The notes: a model not told the origin generated them from the letters alone. A DNA stretch of 64,000 nucleotides from Burkholderiaceae bacterium (GCA_016790575.1 JAEUOU010000005.1:1-64000), one strand, 5' to 3'. Shown: positions 8,713-17,200, counted from the first letter of the stretch. Made by a program: numbers and translations.

Positions 8713-10266
8713 ATGAGCACTACCACACTGATAGCAAACAATGACCATTCCACGCTGGGTAATGGCCAAAAAGACACCAAAATCGCCCTGAAGTTCATCA
8801 CCTGCGGCTCGGTGGACGACGGCAAGAGCACCTTGATCGGCCGCCTGCTGGTGGACAGCAAGGCCGTGCTGCAGGACCACCTGGCGGGCGTGCAGCGCCA
8901 GGGAGAGACCGACCTCGCGCTGCTGACCGACGGCCTCTCCGCCGAGCGCGAACAGGGCATCACCATCGACGTGGCCTACCGTTACTTCGCCACCGAAGAC
9001 CGCAAGTTCATCATCGGTGACGCGCCCGGCCACGAGCAGTACACCCGGAACATGGTCACGGCCGCATCCAGCGCCGACGCCGCCGTGGTGCTGGTGGACG
9101 CCACCAAACTCGACTGGCGCAACCCGGCGCTGGAGCTGCTGGTGCAGACCCGCCGCCACTCGCTGCTGTGCAACCTGCTGCGCGTGCCGTCCATCGTGTT
9201 CACGGTCAACAAGCTCGACGCGGTGGCCGACCCGGCACTGGCCTTTCGCCACATCGAAGCGGCACTGCGTTCGTTTGCCGCGAGTGCCGGCATCGCCGTG
9301 ACCGCCGTGGTGCCGATCTCGGCGCTCAAGGGCTGGAACGTGGTCGATGTCGGCCATGAACACGCCGGCTGGTGCGGTTACACCGGCCCGACGCTGCTGC
9401 AGATCCTGGAAGCGCTGCCCGGCACGCCGTCGGAAAGCGCGGCGCCGCTGGCGTTCCCGGTGCAGTGGGTGGAGAAGTTCTCAGGTTCTGCCGACACCTC
9501 CAAGGGCCGCCGCGTGTTCTGGGGCCGTGTCGCCGCCGGGCGCGTGTCGGTCGGCGATGCCGTCCAGATCTTTCCCAGCGGCCAGCTCGCCACCGTGGCC
9601 GAGGTGCTGGACCACGCCCGGCGCCCGAAAAGCATCCCCGCCGGCCACAGCGCCGGCATCATCCTGGACCGCGAGGTGGATGTCTCCCGCGGCGACTGGG
9701 TATTGCAGGCCCCCACGCTTGTCGCTGCGCGTACTGCGCTGGACGTGCCTTCGCCTGAGGCGACGGCTCTTCGGCCCGTCCATACCTGCGCAGGCAGGCC
9801 TGGAGCCGCGGGCCTCAGCCCCGAGGGGGCCCCGCCTGGCTTGGGGCGGCCCGGCGCGGCGGCGGAGGCCGTGCTGCAAGCCGCAGCCGACGACGACGAC
9901 TTCGACACCCCCGCCCCCGTGTCGCCCTACCCTGGGCAGCGCGAGCTGGCCACCACCATCGCGTGGATGGACGACGAGCCGCTGGTGGCCGGCCGCGTGT
10001 ACTGGGCGCTGCACGGCCATCGCTGGGTCAAGGCCAAGGTGCGCCGCATCGTGCACCGGCTGGACATCCACACCCTGGCCGAAAGCGACGCCAGCCAGCT
10101 CGAACCCAACGCCATCGGCCACGTGGAGCTGCTGCTGCAGGAGGCGCTGCCCGCCGTGTCGTTCGAGCGCTCGCGGGTGCTGGGCGCGCTGATCCTGGTG
10201 GACACCGCCTCGCACAAGACCGCCGGCGCGGTGCTGGTGAACCGACCTGCGGCCAGCCACAAATGA
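8713..10266 (+). CDS. cysN: Sulfate adenylyltransferase subunit 1, GTPase (CysN), with repeat-derived leader and large linker insertion
   Basis: A 517-residue elongation-factor-like GTPase. G motifs are clear: GSVDDGKS at residues 32-39, DAPGH and NKLD. Domain II is recognisable up to DVSRGDWVLQAP (about residue 333) and domain III resumes at TIAWMDDEPLVAGRVYWALHGH (about residue 412). The roughly 75 residues between them are Gly/Pro/Ala-rich and do not resemble CysN, which normally joins these domains directly. The first 24 residues are encoded by repeat copy B (LIANNDHSTLGNGQK). No cysC kinase domain is fused at the C-terminus. It follows cysD by 53 bp. Function should be intact because all G motifs and the family C-terminus are present. 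Confidence 0.94.
   Translation: MSTTTLIANNDHSTLGNGQKDTKIALKFITCGSVDDGKSTLIGRLLVDSKAVLQDHLAGVQRQGETDLALLTDGLSAEREQGITIDVAYRYFATEDRKFIIGDAPGHEQYTRNMVTAASSADAAVVLVDATKLDWRNPALELLVQTRRHSLLCNLLRVPSIVFTVNKLDAVADPALAFRHIEAALRSFAASAGIAVTAVVPISALKGWNVVDVGHEHAGWCGYTGPTLLQILEALPGTPSESAAPLAFPVQWVEKFSGSADTSKGRRVFWGRVAAGRVSVGDAVQIFPSGQLATVAEVLDHARRPKSIPAGHSAGIILDREVDVSRGDWVLQAPTLVAARTALDVPSPEATALRPVHTCAGRPGAAGLSPEGAPPGLGRPGAAAEAVLQAAADDDDFDTPAPVSPYPGQRELATTIAWMDDEPLVAGRVYWALHGHRWVKAKVRRIVHRLDIHTLAESDASQLEPNAIGHVELLLQEALPAVSFERSRVLGALILVDTASHKTAGAVLVNRPAASHK
8728..8780 (+). repeat. Dispersed 50-bp repeat, copy B (inside cysN start)
   Basis: Forward copy with CTGATAGCAAACAATGACC, then ATTCCACGCTGGGTAATGGC and CAAAAAGAC. 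It lies 2.19 kb from copy A in the same direction and operon, and is read in the same frame as copy A. Confidence 0.82.
9745..9935 (+). other. GC-rich insertion in the cysN interdomain linker
   Basis: In-frame segment of about 190 bp with runs such as GAGGGGGCCCCGCC and TTGGGGCGGCCCGG, and near-inverted GGCCTGGAG / CGGAGGCC ends. It encodes Arg/Gly/Pro/Ala-rich sequence followed by an acidic DDDDFDTP patch. Composition and position suggest a mobile or expanding GC-rich repeat that entered cysN without breaking the frame. Boundaries are approximate. Confidence 0.6.
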
Positions 10267-10404
10267 CGCAAATCAATTCTCCACGGGGCCGTGCCGGCTA
10301 ATCTGTCGGCGTGCGCCCCGGAAACCCATAAAATCCGGGATTCCCCGGAGGCCGCGCGCGGGCTTTCCACGTCGCCCCTTTCTCCATCACGTTACCGAGC
10401 CAAC

Positions 10405-10734
10405 ATGACCCACGTCGTCACCGAATCCTGCATCCGCTGCAAGTACACCGATTGCGTCGATGTCTGCCCCGTGGACTGCTTCCGCGAAGGCCCCAACTTC
10501 CTCACCATCGACCCGGACGAGTGCATCGACTGCGCGGTCTGTATTCCGGAGTGCCCGGTCAACGCCATCTACGCCGAAGAAGACCTGCCCAAGGACCAGC
10601 GCCACATGACCGCGCTGAACGCCGAACTGGCCCTGTTGCCCAATTGGAAGAGCATCACCAAACGCAAGGCCGCCCTGCCCGACGCCGACGAGTGGAAAGA
10701 CAAGACCGGCAAGCTCAAGGAGCTGGTCCGCTGA
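10405..10734 (+). CDS. fdxA: Ferredoxin, 3Fe-4S/4Fe-4S (7Fe) type
   Basis: A 109-residue ferredoxin of the FdxA family. The N-terminal cysteine set is C-I-R-C-x5-C-x3-C-P ([17 protein letters not shown]), and the second set is [14 protein letters not shown]. The C-terminal extension of about 45 residues ([20 protein letters not shown]) is typical of the proteobacterial 7Fe type. It transfers electrons at low potential in the cytoplasm. It lies between cysN and a pyridine-nucleotide reductase, 8 bp before the latter, so the pair may supply electrons to the sulfite reductase upstream (inference). Confidence 0.93.
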   Translation: MTHVVTESCIRCKYTDCVDVCPVDCFREGPNFLTIDPDECIDCAVCIPECPVNAIYAEEDLPKDQRHMTALNAELALLPNWKSITKRKAALPDADEWKDKTGKLKELVR

Positions 10735-10742
10735 GTCGGCCG

Positions 10743-11831
10743 ATGTCCGGGCCCAGCGCAACCGGCGGCGCACCACACATGGCGGCGCCGCTCGAAACCG
10801 ATGCCGTGGTCATCGGTGCCGGGCCGGTCGGGCTATTCCAGGTGTTCCAGCTGGGCTTGCTGGAAATCCGCACTCACCTGGTAGACGCATTGCCCGCCCC
10901 CGGCGGCCAGCCGGCTGAGCTCTACCCCGACAAACCGATTTACGACGTGCCCGGCGTGCCGGTCTGCACCGGGCGCGAACTGACCGCCTCGCTGCTGCGC
11001 CAGATCGCGCCGTTCCAGGTGCCGATGCACCTCGGGCAGGAAGTCACCACACTGGAGCGCCAGGCCGACGGCCGGCTGCTGCTGACCACCTCACGCGGCA
11101 CGGCCCTGCTCACCCGAACCGTGTTCATCGCGGCCGGTGTGGGTGCCTTTCAGCCCCGCACGCTCAAACTCGACGGCCTGGCCGCTTTTGACGGCACCCA
11201 GCTGTTTCACCACCAGCCGGAGCCCGCCGCCACGGCCGGCGAGGACGTGGTGGTCCTGGGCAGCGAAGCCAGCGCCATCGACTGGGCGCTGGCCTGCGCC
11301 CGGCCTGGCCCGGGCCGCGCCCGCCGCGTCCGCCTGGTGCACCGGCGCGACCACTTCGACGCGGATGCCGGCGCCTTGGCCGCACTGGCGGACGCCCGCG
11401 CCAGCGGCGCCGTCAAGGTGGTGATCGGCCAGCCGGTCGGCATCGAGCAGGCCGACGGGCGCCTGTGCGCGCTGCAACTGGCCACCCCCGACGGCCAGGT
11501 CGTGCCGCTGCAACTCAGCCGCCTGCTGCTGGCGCTCGGCCTGTCGCCCCGGCTGGGTCCGCTGGCGCACTGGGGCCTGGCGATGGAGCGCAAGCAGCTG
11601 CGGGTGAACACCGAAGCGTTTGCCACCGCCGAGCCCGGCATCTATGCCGTGGGCGACATCAACACCTACCCCGGCAAACGCAAGCTGCTGGTGTGCGGCT
11701 TCCATGAATGCACGCTGGCGGCCTACGACGCCGCCGCCCGGCTGCGACCCGATCAGCCCCTGCTGCTGCAATACACCACCACCAGCCCGCGCCTGCACCG
11801 GCTGCTGGGGGTGGCGCCGGTCGCCGGCTGA
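10743..11831 (+). CDS. FAD-dependent pyridine nucleotide-disulfide type oxidoreductase (ferredoxin/flavodoxin-NADP reductase, TrxR-like)
   Basis: A 362-residue flavoprotein. The FAD dinucleotide motif is VVIGAGPVGLFQVFQ near residue 20, the NAD(P) motif is VVVLGSEASAIDWAL near residue 175, and the C-terminal FAD motif GIYAVGDINTYPGKRK is near residue 305. It lacks the CxxC pair of thioredoxin reductase. This matches the thioredoxin-reductase-like ferredoxin-NADP reductases. It starts 8 bp after the ferredoxin gene, supporting a reductase-ferredoxin pair. An alternative start is the ATG at 10779 (MAAPLETDAVVIG). The NAD motif GSEASA is unusual in having serine and glutamate where many members have GxGxxG. 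Confidence 0.85.
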   Translation: MSGPSATGGAPHMAAPLETDAVVIGAGPVGLFQVFQLGLLEIRTHLVDALPAPGGQPAELYPDKPIYDVPGVPVCTGRELTASLLRQIAPFQVPMHLGQEVTTLERQADGRLLLTTSRGTALLTRTVFIAAGVGAFQPRTLKLDGLAAFDGTQLFHHQPEPAATAGEDVVVLGSEASAIDWALACARPGPGRARRVRLVHRRDHFDADAGALAALADARASGAVKVVIGQPVGIEQADGRLCALQLATPDGQVVPLQLSRLLLALGLSPRLGPLAHWGLAMERKQLRVNTEAFATAEPGIYAVGDINTYPGKRKLLVCGFHECTLAAYDAAARLRPDQPLLLQYTTTSPRLHRLLGVAPVAG

Positions 11832-11867
11832 CTCTTTACAATACGCACCGGCGCGGCCCCGGTCGCG

Positions 11868-11960
11868 CCATTCGCTAGGGGTGTTGCGGTTTTGCCGCCG
11901 CGACTGAGAAAGTCCCTTTGAACCTGATTGAGGTAATCCTCGCGCAGGGAAGCAAGCTTC
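11868..11960 (+). promoter_or_regulatory. TPP riboswitch (THI element)
   Basis: The conserved blocks occur in order: CTAGGGGTG, a P3 arm (TTGCGGTTTTGCCGCCGCGA), CTGAGA, CCCTTTGAACCTGAT, GAGGTAATCCTC (P4/P5) and CGCAGGGAAGC. This is the thiamin pyrophosphate aptamer. It ends about 75 nt before the ATG of the TonB-dependent receptor at 12034, so receptor expression should fall when TPP is plentiful. A GC-rich hairpin (GGCGCCC 11966-11972 with GGGCGCC 11983-11989) follows without a T-run, which suggests control of translation initiation rather than classic termination (inference). Confidence 0.9.
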
Positions 11961-12033
11961 AGGACGGCGCCCGCTCTCTCCAGGGCGCCTCAAGTCCCGG
12001 CAAGCCGACCTGCCATTTCGTCGAAAGCACGTC

Positions 12034-14214
12034 ATGGCACATCAACCGCCATTTTTCAAGAAAAAAGCCGCTCTATCCAGCGTGGAATGGTCATTATTTG
12101 CTCTATTTTTTGCAGCAGGCAACGTGTCCGCCCAAACGGCCGGCGCCGATGCCAGCCTCAAGCCCGTCACGGTCAGCGAACGCAGCGCGGCACCGCTGGC
12201 CGACGTCACCGGCTTCGGTGACCAGCCGCTGGAGCGCAGCCCCTTTGCCGCCACCGTCATCGATGCCGCCACCATCGTCGACACCGGCGCGCGCCGCCTG
12301 TCCGACCTGTACCGACTGGACGCCTCCGTCTCCGACGCCTACAACGCCGTCGGCTACTGGGACTACGCCAGCATGCGCGGCTTTGTCATCGACCAGACCA
12401 GCAACTGGCGCCGCGACGGCCTGCCCATCAGCGCCGAGACCAGCCTGCCGCTGGAAAACCGAGAGCGGGTCGAGTTTCTCAAAGGCACCAGCGGCATCCA
12501 GGCCGGTACCAGTGCCCCGGGTGGCCTGGTCAACCTGGTCATCAAACGGCCCACGGAGAAACCACTGCGCACGCTGCGCCTGGAAACCAACCACCGGGGC
12601 GGCCTGCTGGCCCATGCCGACCTCGGCGGCCGCTTCGGCGAGAACCGGCGTTTCGGCTACCGGCTGAACCTGGCGGCCGAGGACGTCCGCAGCCACGCGT
12701 CTGGGGCAGACGGCTCACGCCACCTGCTGGCCCTGGCCATGGACTGGCGCGTCTCGCCCGACACGGTGATCGAGGGTGAATGGGAGACCTCGCGCCGCCG
12801 CCAGCCCAGCGTGCCGGGCCTGAGCCTGACCGGCAGCACGCTGCCGGCGCCCAACCCGTTCATCAACATCAACACCCAGCCCTGGTCCCAGGCCAACGTG
12901 TTCGACAACCTGAGCGGCAGCCTCGGCATTCAGCAGGCCATCAACAGCCAGTGGCGGTGGCAGGCCCAGATCGGTACCCAGCGGCTGAAGAGCCAGGACC
13001 GCCTGGCCTATCCCTACGGCTGCTTTGACGCCGGCACGGGTGCCTACTACGCCGACCGCTACTGCCCGAACGGCGACTTCGACCTCTATGATTTCCGCAG
13101 CACCAACGAGCGCCGCCGCACCCATGCCGCCCAGATCCGGGCCATCGGCCAGCTCGATACCGGCGCGGTGCGACACCACCTGTCATTCGGAGTGCTGGCC
13201 AGCCGCTTCATCGACCGCGGCGAGCCGCAGGCCGACAACAACTCGGCTGTCGGCACCGGCAACCTGTTCACCCTGCCCGTGCTGCCGCCCGATCCGACCT
13301 TCGGCGATCCCTACACCAACCGCACCGAGCGCAGCACCGAGTTCTTCGCCTATGACGCGATCCAGTGGAGCCCGGCCTTCCAGACCTGGCTGGGGCTGCG
13401 CCATACCCGGCTGCATCGCGAAAGCGTTCGCACCGACGGCAGCCGCGCCACGGCGTACACGCGCGCCATCTCCACCCCCTGGCTCGCCGCGACCTGGCAG
13501 CTGACCCCGGCCACGATGTTCTACGCCAGCGTGGGCAAAGGCGTGGAGTCCGAAGTAGCCCCGGGCCGCAGCCGCTACACCAACGCCGGCCAGCCCCTGC
13601 CGGCCTTGCGCAGCCGCCAGACCGAACTGGGCGTCAAGAACCAGACCGACCGCGCCACGTGGAGCGCGACGGTGTTCGACATCACACGCCCCCTGTGGGG
13701 CGACGCCGGCAGCTGCGACGTGGCGGGCAGTTGCACCCGCCAGGTTGACGGCGAGGTGCGCCACCGCGGCCTGGAACTGGCGGGCGGGTGGCAGGCCGGT
13801 CCCTGGCACCTGAATGGCAGCACCACATGGCTGGACGCTGAACGCCGCCATGCCGTCATCAACCCGGGCCTGAATGGCAAACGCCCGACCAACGTCCCAG
13901 GCTGGACCCTGCGTGCGCAAGTTCGCTACCGCCTGGCTGCGGTCCCGGGCCTGAGCGTGGAAGGCGCGCTCTCGCATGAAGGCCGCCGCGCCGTGTTGCC
14001 AGACGAATCGGTCATGTTGCCGTCGTGGACACGCCTGGACACCGCATTGCGGTACGAAACCCGGCTGCTGGGACAACGGGCCACCTGGAGCCTGTCGGTT
14101 GACAACGTGGCCAACCGCCGCGGCTTCGTGGAGTCGCCGTACCAGTACAGCCATATCTATCTATTCCCGGCCGCACCACGGACCGTGCGACTGGGGCTGC
14201 ACGCTGGGTTCTGA
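12034..14214 (+). CDS. TonB-dependent outer-membrane receptor, TPP-riboswitch controlled
   Basis: A 726-residue receptor. The plug domain covers roughly residues 55-165 (PFAATVIDAATIVDTGARRL, MRGFVIDQTSNWRRDG, RVEFLKGTSGIQAG, PGGLVNLVIKRP), the barrel follows, and the chain ends in the aromatic C-terminus LGLHAGF needed for barrel assembly. By sequence alone it looks like a FhuE/siderophore-type receptor. The TPP riboswitch in its leader argues instead for thiamin or a precursor as substrate (inference from regulation). The N-terminal signal peptide (KKKAALSSVEWSLFALFFAA) is encoded by reverse repeat copy C. It needs TonB/ExbBD, not encoded here. tRNA-Asn follows. Confidence 0.9.
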   Translation: MAHQPPFFKKKAALSSVEWSLFALFFAAGNVSAQTAGADASLKPVTVSERSAAPLADVTGFGDQPLERSPFAATVIDAATIVDTGARRLSDLYRLDASVSDAYNAVGYWDYASMRGFVIDQTSNWRRDGLPISAETSLPLENRERVEFLKGTSGIQAGTSAPGGLVNLVIKRPTEKPLRTLRLETNHRGGLLAHADLGGRFGENRRFGYRLNLAAEDVRSHASGADGSRHLLALAMDWRVSPDTVIEGEWETSRRRQPSVPGLSLTGSTLPAPNPFININTQPWSQANVFDNLSGSLGIQQAINSQWRWQAQIGTQRLKSQDRLAYPYGCFDAGTGAYYADRYCPNGDFDLYDFRSTNERRRTHAAQIRAIGQLDTGAVRHHLSFGVLASRFIDRGEPQADNNSAVGTGNLFTLPVLPPDPTFGDPYTNRTERSTEFFAYDAIQWSPAFQTWLGLRHTRLHRESVRTDGSRATAYTRAISTPWLAATWQLTPATMFYASVGKGVESEVAPGRSRYTNAGQPLPALRSRQTELGVKNQTDRATWSATVFDITRPLWGDAGSCDVAGSCTRQVDGEVRHRGLELAGGWQAGPWHLNGSTTWLDAERRHAVINPGLNGKRPTNVPGWTLRAQVRYRLAAVPGLSVEGALSHEGRRAVLPDESVMLPSWTRLDTALRYETRLLGQRATWSLSVDNVANRRGFVESPYQYSHIYLFPAAPRTVRLGLHAGF
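12058..12117 (-). repeat. Dispersed 50-bp repeat, copy C (encodes receptor signal peptide)
   Basis: Reverse-orientation copy. On the minus strand it reads GAGCAAATAATGACC, then ATTCCACGCTGGATAGAGCG and CTTTTTTC. Through the receptor gene it is translated as KAALSSVEWSLFALFF, the lysine-plus-hydrophobic part of the signal peptide. Confidence 0.72.
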
Positions 14215-14262
14215 AACAGGACAACCGACAGACCAGGGCGCCGCGAAGTTTTTGCAGCACCC

Positions 14263-14292
14263 TTGAAAAAGTGCCGAAAATCGCTCTATAAT
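14263..14292 (+). promoter_or_regulatory. Sigma70-type promoter of tRNA-Asn
   Basis: TTGAAA (14263-14268), an 18-bp spacer, then TATAAT (14287-14292). The start point would fall about 5 nt before the mature tRNA 5' end. Confidence 0.75.
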
Positions 14293-14303
14293 CCAAGGCT
14301 TGT

Positions 14304-14379
14304 TCCCCGATAGCTCAGTCGGTAGAGCGCCGGACTGTTAATCCGTAGGTCCCTGGTTCGAGCCCAGGTCGGGGAGCCA
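14304..14379 (+). tRNA. tRNA-Asn(GTT)
   Basis: A 76-nt tRNA with acceptor TCCCCGA / TCGGGGA, D-arm TAGCTCAGTCGGTAGAGC, anticodon loop CTGTTAA (GTT), T-arm CTGGTTCGAGCCCAG and encoded CCA at the end. Confidence 0.97.
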
Positions 14380-14386
14380 AAAAAAC

Positions 14387-14427
14387 AAAAAGGCCCTGCA
14401 AATTTTTGCAGGGCCTTTTTCTTTTTG
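14387..14427. terminator. Rho-independent terminator after tRNA-Asn
   Basis: The stem AAAAAGGCCCTGCAAA pairs with TTTGCAGGGCCTTTTT and is followed by CTTTTT. It is symmetrical, so it can also act for the minus-strand helicase gene ending at 14551. Confidence 0.9.
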
Positions 14428-14550
14428 CTCGCGATGGGGCGGCAGTCGCGAAAGGGGTCAGAAAGCCAAAGCAGCGGCCCTTGCAGGCCGCCTGCCACCG
14501 GCGCCGATGGCAACCAGCGCCCTGCCGGTCCCGCGATGGTTCAAAACCGA

Positions 14551-16311
14551 TCAGCCGCGGGTGATCTTGAGTACCTTGGCGCCGTGGTTGGTCCGTGCCT
14601 GGCCTTCGCTGCGTGGCGTGAAGGGCTTGCCGGTGTGCCCAGCCTTGGCCGGCGCAGGACGACCATGTGCCGGCTTGCGAGTACCCCAATCGCCGCTGCG
14701 CGGGGCGAAGCCATCACTGCGCCCCCCGGCGGCATGCTCACGGCGGCGGTCTGGCTGGCCTTCAAAACCCGAATCGGAGCGAAAGCCGTCGGCGCCTACC
14801 TGACGCGGGCCGCGGGCAAAGCGCTCGCTATCCGGACGCGGGCGCTTGTCGCGTGGTGCGCTGGCACGCTGTCCCCGGCCTTCGAATCCCGACTTGCCAA
14901 AGCGGCCGGCCGGTGCAGAGGCCGGAAAGCGCTGCGTCGGCTCCAAGCCCGGAATGACTTCGGCCTTGAAGTGCTGGTGGGTGAAGGTTTCGATGTCAAA
15001 GACCCGACGCCGGTCGCGAAACTCGGCAAACGAGACTGCCAGGCCGTCGCGACCCGCCCGTCCGGTGCGCCCAATGCGATGGGTGTAATCCTCCGCCTTC
15101 ATCGGCAGGCCGAAGTTGAACACATGGGTGATCGTCGGTACGTCAATCCCGCGCGCCGCAACATCGGTGGCCACCAGGATCTGTACCTGGCCATTACGAA
15201 GCGCCATCAGGCGGCGATTGCGCAGGCCCTGGCTGAGGGCGCCATGCAGGGCTACGGCAGAGAAGCCTTCTTGCTGCAGGTCGCTGGCCAGGCCATCGCA
15301 CTCGATCTGGGTGCTGGCAAACACAATCGCCTGGTCAATCGAGGCATCGCGCAGCCAGTGGTCCAACATCTTGCGTTTGTGCGCTGCGTTGTCGGCCCAG
15401 AACAGCACCTGCTTGATGTTGGCGTGTTTCTCCTGCGGCGAGTCGATCTGCACTTTCTTCACCGCCGAACCGTTGTCGTGCATGACGCGCATGGCCAGTT
15501 GCTGGATGCGCGGCGCGAATGTTGCGCTGAACATCATGGTCTGCTGGCGCTGGCTGGTGAGCTGGTTGATTTCGGCCAGATCGTCCGAAAAGCCCAGGTC
15601 GAGCATGCGGTCGGCCTCGTCCACGACGAGGAATCGAACCTGGTCCAGCTTGATCTGCATCGAGCGCTGCAGGTCCAGCAATCGGCCCGGTGTGGCCACG
15701 ACCAGATTGGCGTTCTGCAGCTTGGCAATCTGCAACTGGTACGGCATGCCGCCGACGATGTTGGCGATGCGCAGGCCACGGCAGTGTTTGACCAGTTCGA
15801 TGGCGTCGTGCGCCACCTGCTGCGCCAGCTCGCGCGTGGGGCACAGCACCAGCGCGCCCGGTGTGGCGGCTTTGAAATGGCGCGGGTTGGTCGGGTCCTT
15901 GCGGCGCGGCCTCTTGGGCGCGGCTTCGCCACGCGCCAAGGCGTCCGCCGTCAGCCGCTCGAATTCGGCGCGCTCGCTGGCTTCCTCTTGGGCCAGCTGG
16001 CAGATCAAGGTGTGCAGCATGGGCAGCAAAAAGGCGGCGGTTTTCCCGCTGCCCGTCTGGCTGGACACCATGAGGTCGTTGTACCCATGGTGCTCGCCGT
16101 CGTCGGACGGCAGGGCCAACGGAATCGTGCGCTCCTGCACAGCGGTCGGTGCGGTATAGCCCAGATCGGCAACGGCCCGAACCAGTTCGGGCGCAAGGCC
16201 CAGGCGCACAAAACCGTTCGGCGCTGCTGGCGCCATGGGCAAGGTGCCAGCGGGAAGGGAAGAAATATCGGCAGGCGCAAAGTCGCCCTGCACGGCAAGC
16301 GTGTCGGTCAT
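14551..16311 (-). CDS. DEAD-box ATP-dependent RNA helicase (RhlE-like)
   Basis: A 586-residue protein. Motifs seen: Q-motif region GYTAPTAVQE, motif I SQTGSGKT (residues 84-91), Ia PTRELAQQV, motif II VVDEADRML, motif III SATF, motif V ATDVAARGIDV and motif VI HRIGRTGRAG. The last 115 residues are Arg/Gly/Pro-rich and disordered (GFEGQPDRRREHAAGGR), as in RhlE-type helicases that act on rRNA or mRNA duplexes. An insertion of about 10 residues (SDDGEHHGYND) separates the Q motif from motif I, and a basic insertion (PKRPRRKDPTNPRH) follows motif Ia's approach. The 220-bp upstream region shows no clear element. Confidence 0.93.
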   Translation of the reverse strand: MTDTLAVQGDFAPADISSLPAGTLPMAPAAPNGFVRLGLAPELVRAVADLGYTAPTAVQERTIPLALPSDDGEHHGYNDLMVSSQTGSGKTAAFLLPMLHTLICQLAQEEASERAEFERLTADALARGEAAPKRPRRKDPTNPRHFKAATPGALVLCPTRELAQQVAHDAIELVKHCRGLRIANIVGGMPYQLQIAKLQNANLVVATPGRLLDLQRSMQIKLDQVRFLVVDEADRMLDLGFSDDLAEINQLTSQRQQTMMFSATFAPRIQQLAMRVMHDNGSAVKKVQIDSPQEKHANIKQVLFWADNAAHKRKMLDHWLRDASIDQAIVFASTQIECDGLASDLQQEGFSAVALHGALSQGLRNRRLMALRNGQVQILVATDVAARGIDVPTITHVFNFGLPMKAEDYTHRIGRTGRAGRDGLAVSFAEFRDRRRVFDIETFTHQHFKAEVIPGLEPTQRFPASAPAGRFGKSGFEGRGQRASAPRDKRPRPDSERFARGPRQVGADGFRSDSGFEGQPDRRREHAAGGRSDGFAPRSGDWGTRKPAHGRPAPAKAGHTGKPFTPRSEGQARTNHGAKVLKITRG

Positions 16312-16532
16312 GGTGTGAAACTCCAGGCACGGGCCCGCATAGTCTGCGGGGACTCCGTCAATGGTTAAAAAACATCAACCATCAAACGGAGCTCGGTGCT
16401 GCTGGCAAGGCCGACGGGCCTGCCCAGTCGAGTGACTCTTATCGGTGAGTCAACAGTGTGAGGGGCGATGTACGAAGCACAGGTTACCCGGTGCAGCCTT
16501 GCATTATCGCACAAAGTGATTTTTCCTGCGGG

Positions 16533-17141
16533 TTAACCCGGACCGTCTTCTGTCGCCGGGCCCGAAACCCGCAGAAACTGCGCCCGGTAATGGACCAGTT
16601 CCTCGATCGATTCCTGCACATCGGCCAACGCGGTGTGCTTCTGATGTTTCTTGAACGCGCTGAACACGTCAGGGCGCCAGCGTCGGGCAAGCTCCTTAAG
16701 AGTGCTGACGTCAACATTTCGGTAATGAAGAAAGGCCTCCAGTTTGGGCATATAGCGCACCAGGAAGCGCCGATCCTGCCCTATGCTGTTGCCGCACAGC
16801 GGTGAGGTGCCCTTGGGCACCAGAGGCTTCAGAAACTCCAGAATCCGGGCCTCCGCTTCGGCCTCGGTCACGGTAGAGGCTCGAACCTTGTCGATCAGTC
16901 CGCTGCGGCCGTGGGTGCCCTTGTTCCATGCGTCCATCGCGTTGAGAATGGACTCGGGCTGGTGTATCACCAGCACCGGGCCTTCCACCCGCGGCTCCAG
17001 GTCAGGACCTGTCACAACGACAGCGATTTCGATGAGACGTTCTTTTTCGGGGTCCAGACCGGTCATTTCACAGTCAATCCAGACCAGATTAAGGTCGGAT
17101 TTGGCCAAGACCGGGGCAACGGAAGTACTTGTTTCGTTCAT
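16533..17141 (-). CDS. orn: Oligoribonuclease
   Basis: A 202-residue DEDDh 3'-5' exonuclease with the first acidic motif [10 protein letters not shown], the middle motif [12 protein letters not shown] and the last motif [14 protein letters not shown]. It degrades 2-5 nt RNA fragments and pGpG to mononucleotides. Length exceeds the usual 180-190 residues by a short C-terminal tail ([11 protein letters not shown]). It is divergent from the M48 protease gene with a 59-bp gap, so promoters must overlap. Confidence 0.96.
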   Translation of the reverse strand: MNETSTSVAPVLAKSDLNLVWIDCEMTGLDPEKERLIEIAVVVTGPDLEPRVEGPVLVIHQPESILNAMDAWNKGTHGRSGLIDKVRASTVTEAEAEARILEFLKPLVPKGTSPLCGNSIGQDRRFLVRYMPKLEAFLHYRNVDVSTLKELARRWRPDVFSAFKKHQKHTALADVQESIEELVHYRAQFLRVSGPATEDGPG

Positions 17142-17200
17142 GCCGGGAATTGTCGTTTATCCAGGGCTGGTCTCCCGCTTTGAGCCTACACTCGCCACCC

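Noticed and set aside
10743-11831. Thioredoxin reductase
   Set aside because: The fold is similar but the redox CxxC pair is absent, and the ferredoxin gene next to it favours a ferredoxin-NADP reductase-like role.
11918-12667. A 249-codon plus-strand frame overlapping the TPP riboswitch and receptor start
   Set aside because: It begins inside the riboswitch and runs out of frame with the receptor; its product is low-complexity Pro/Ser/Thr sequence.
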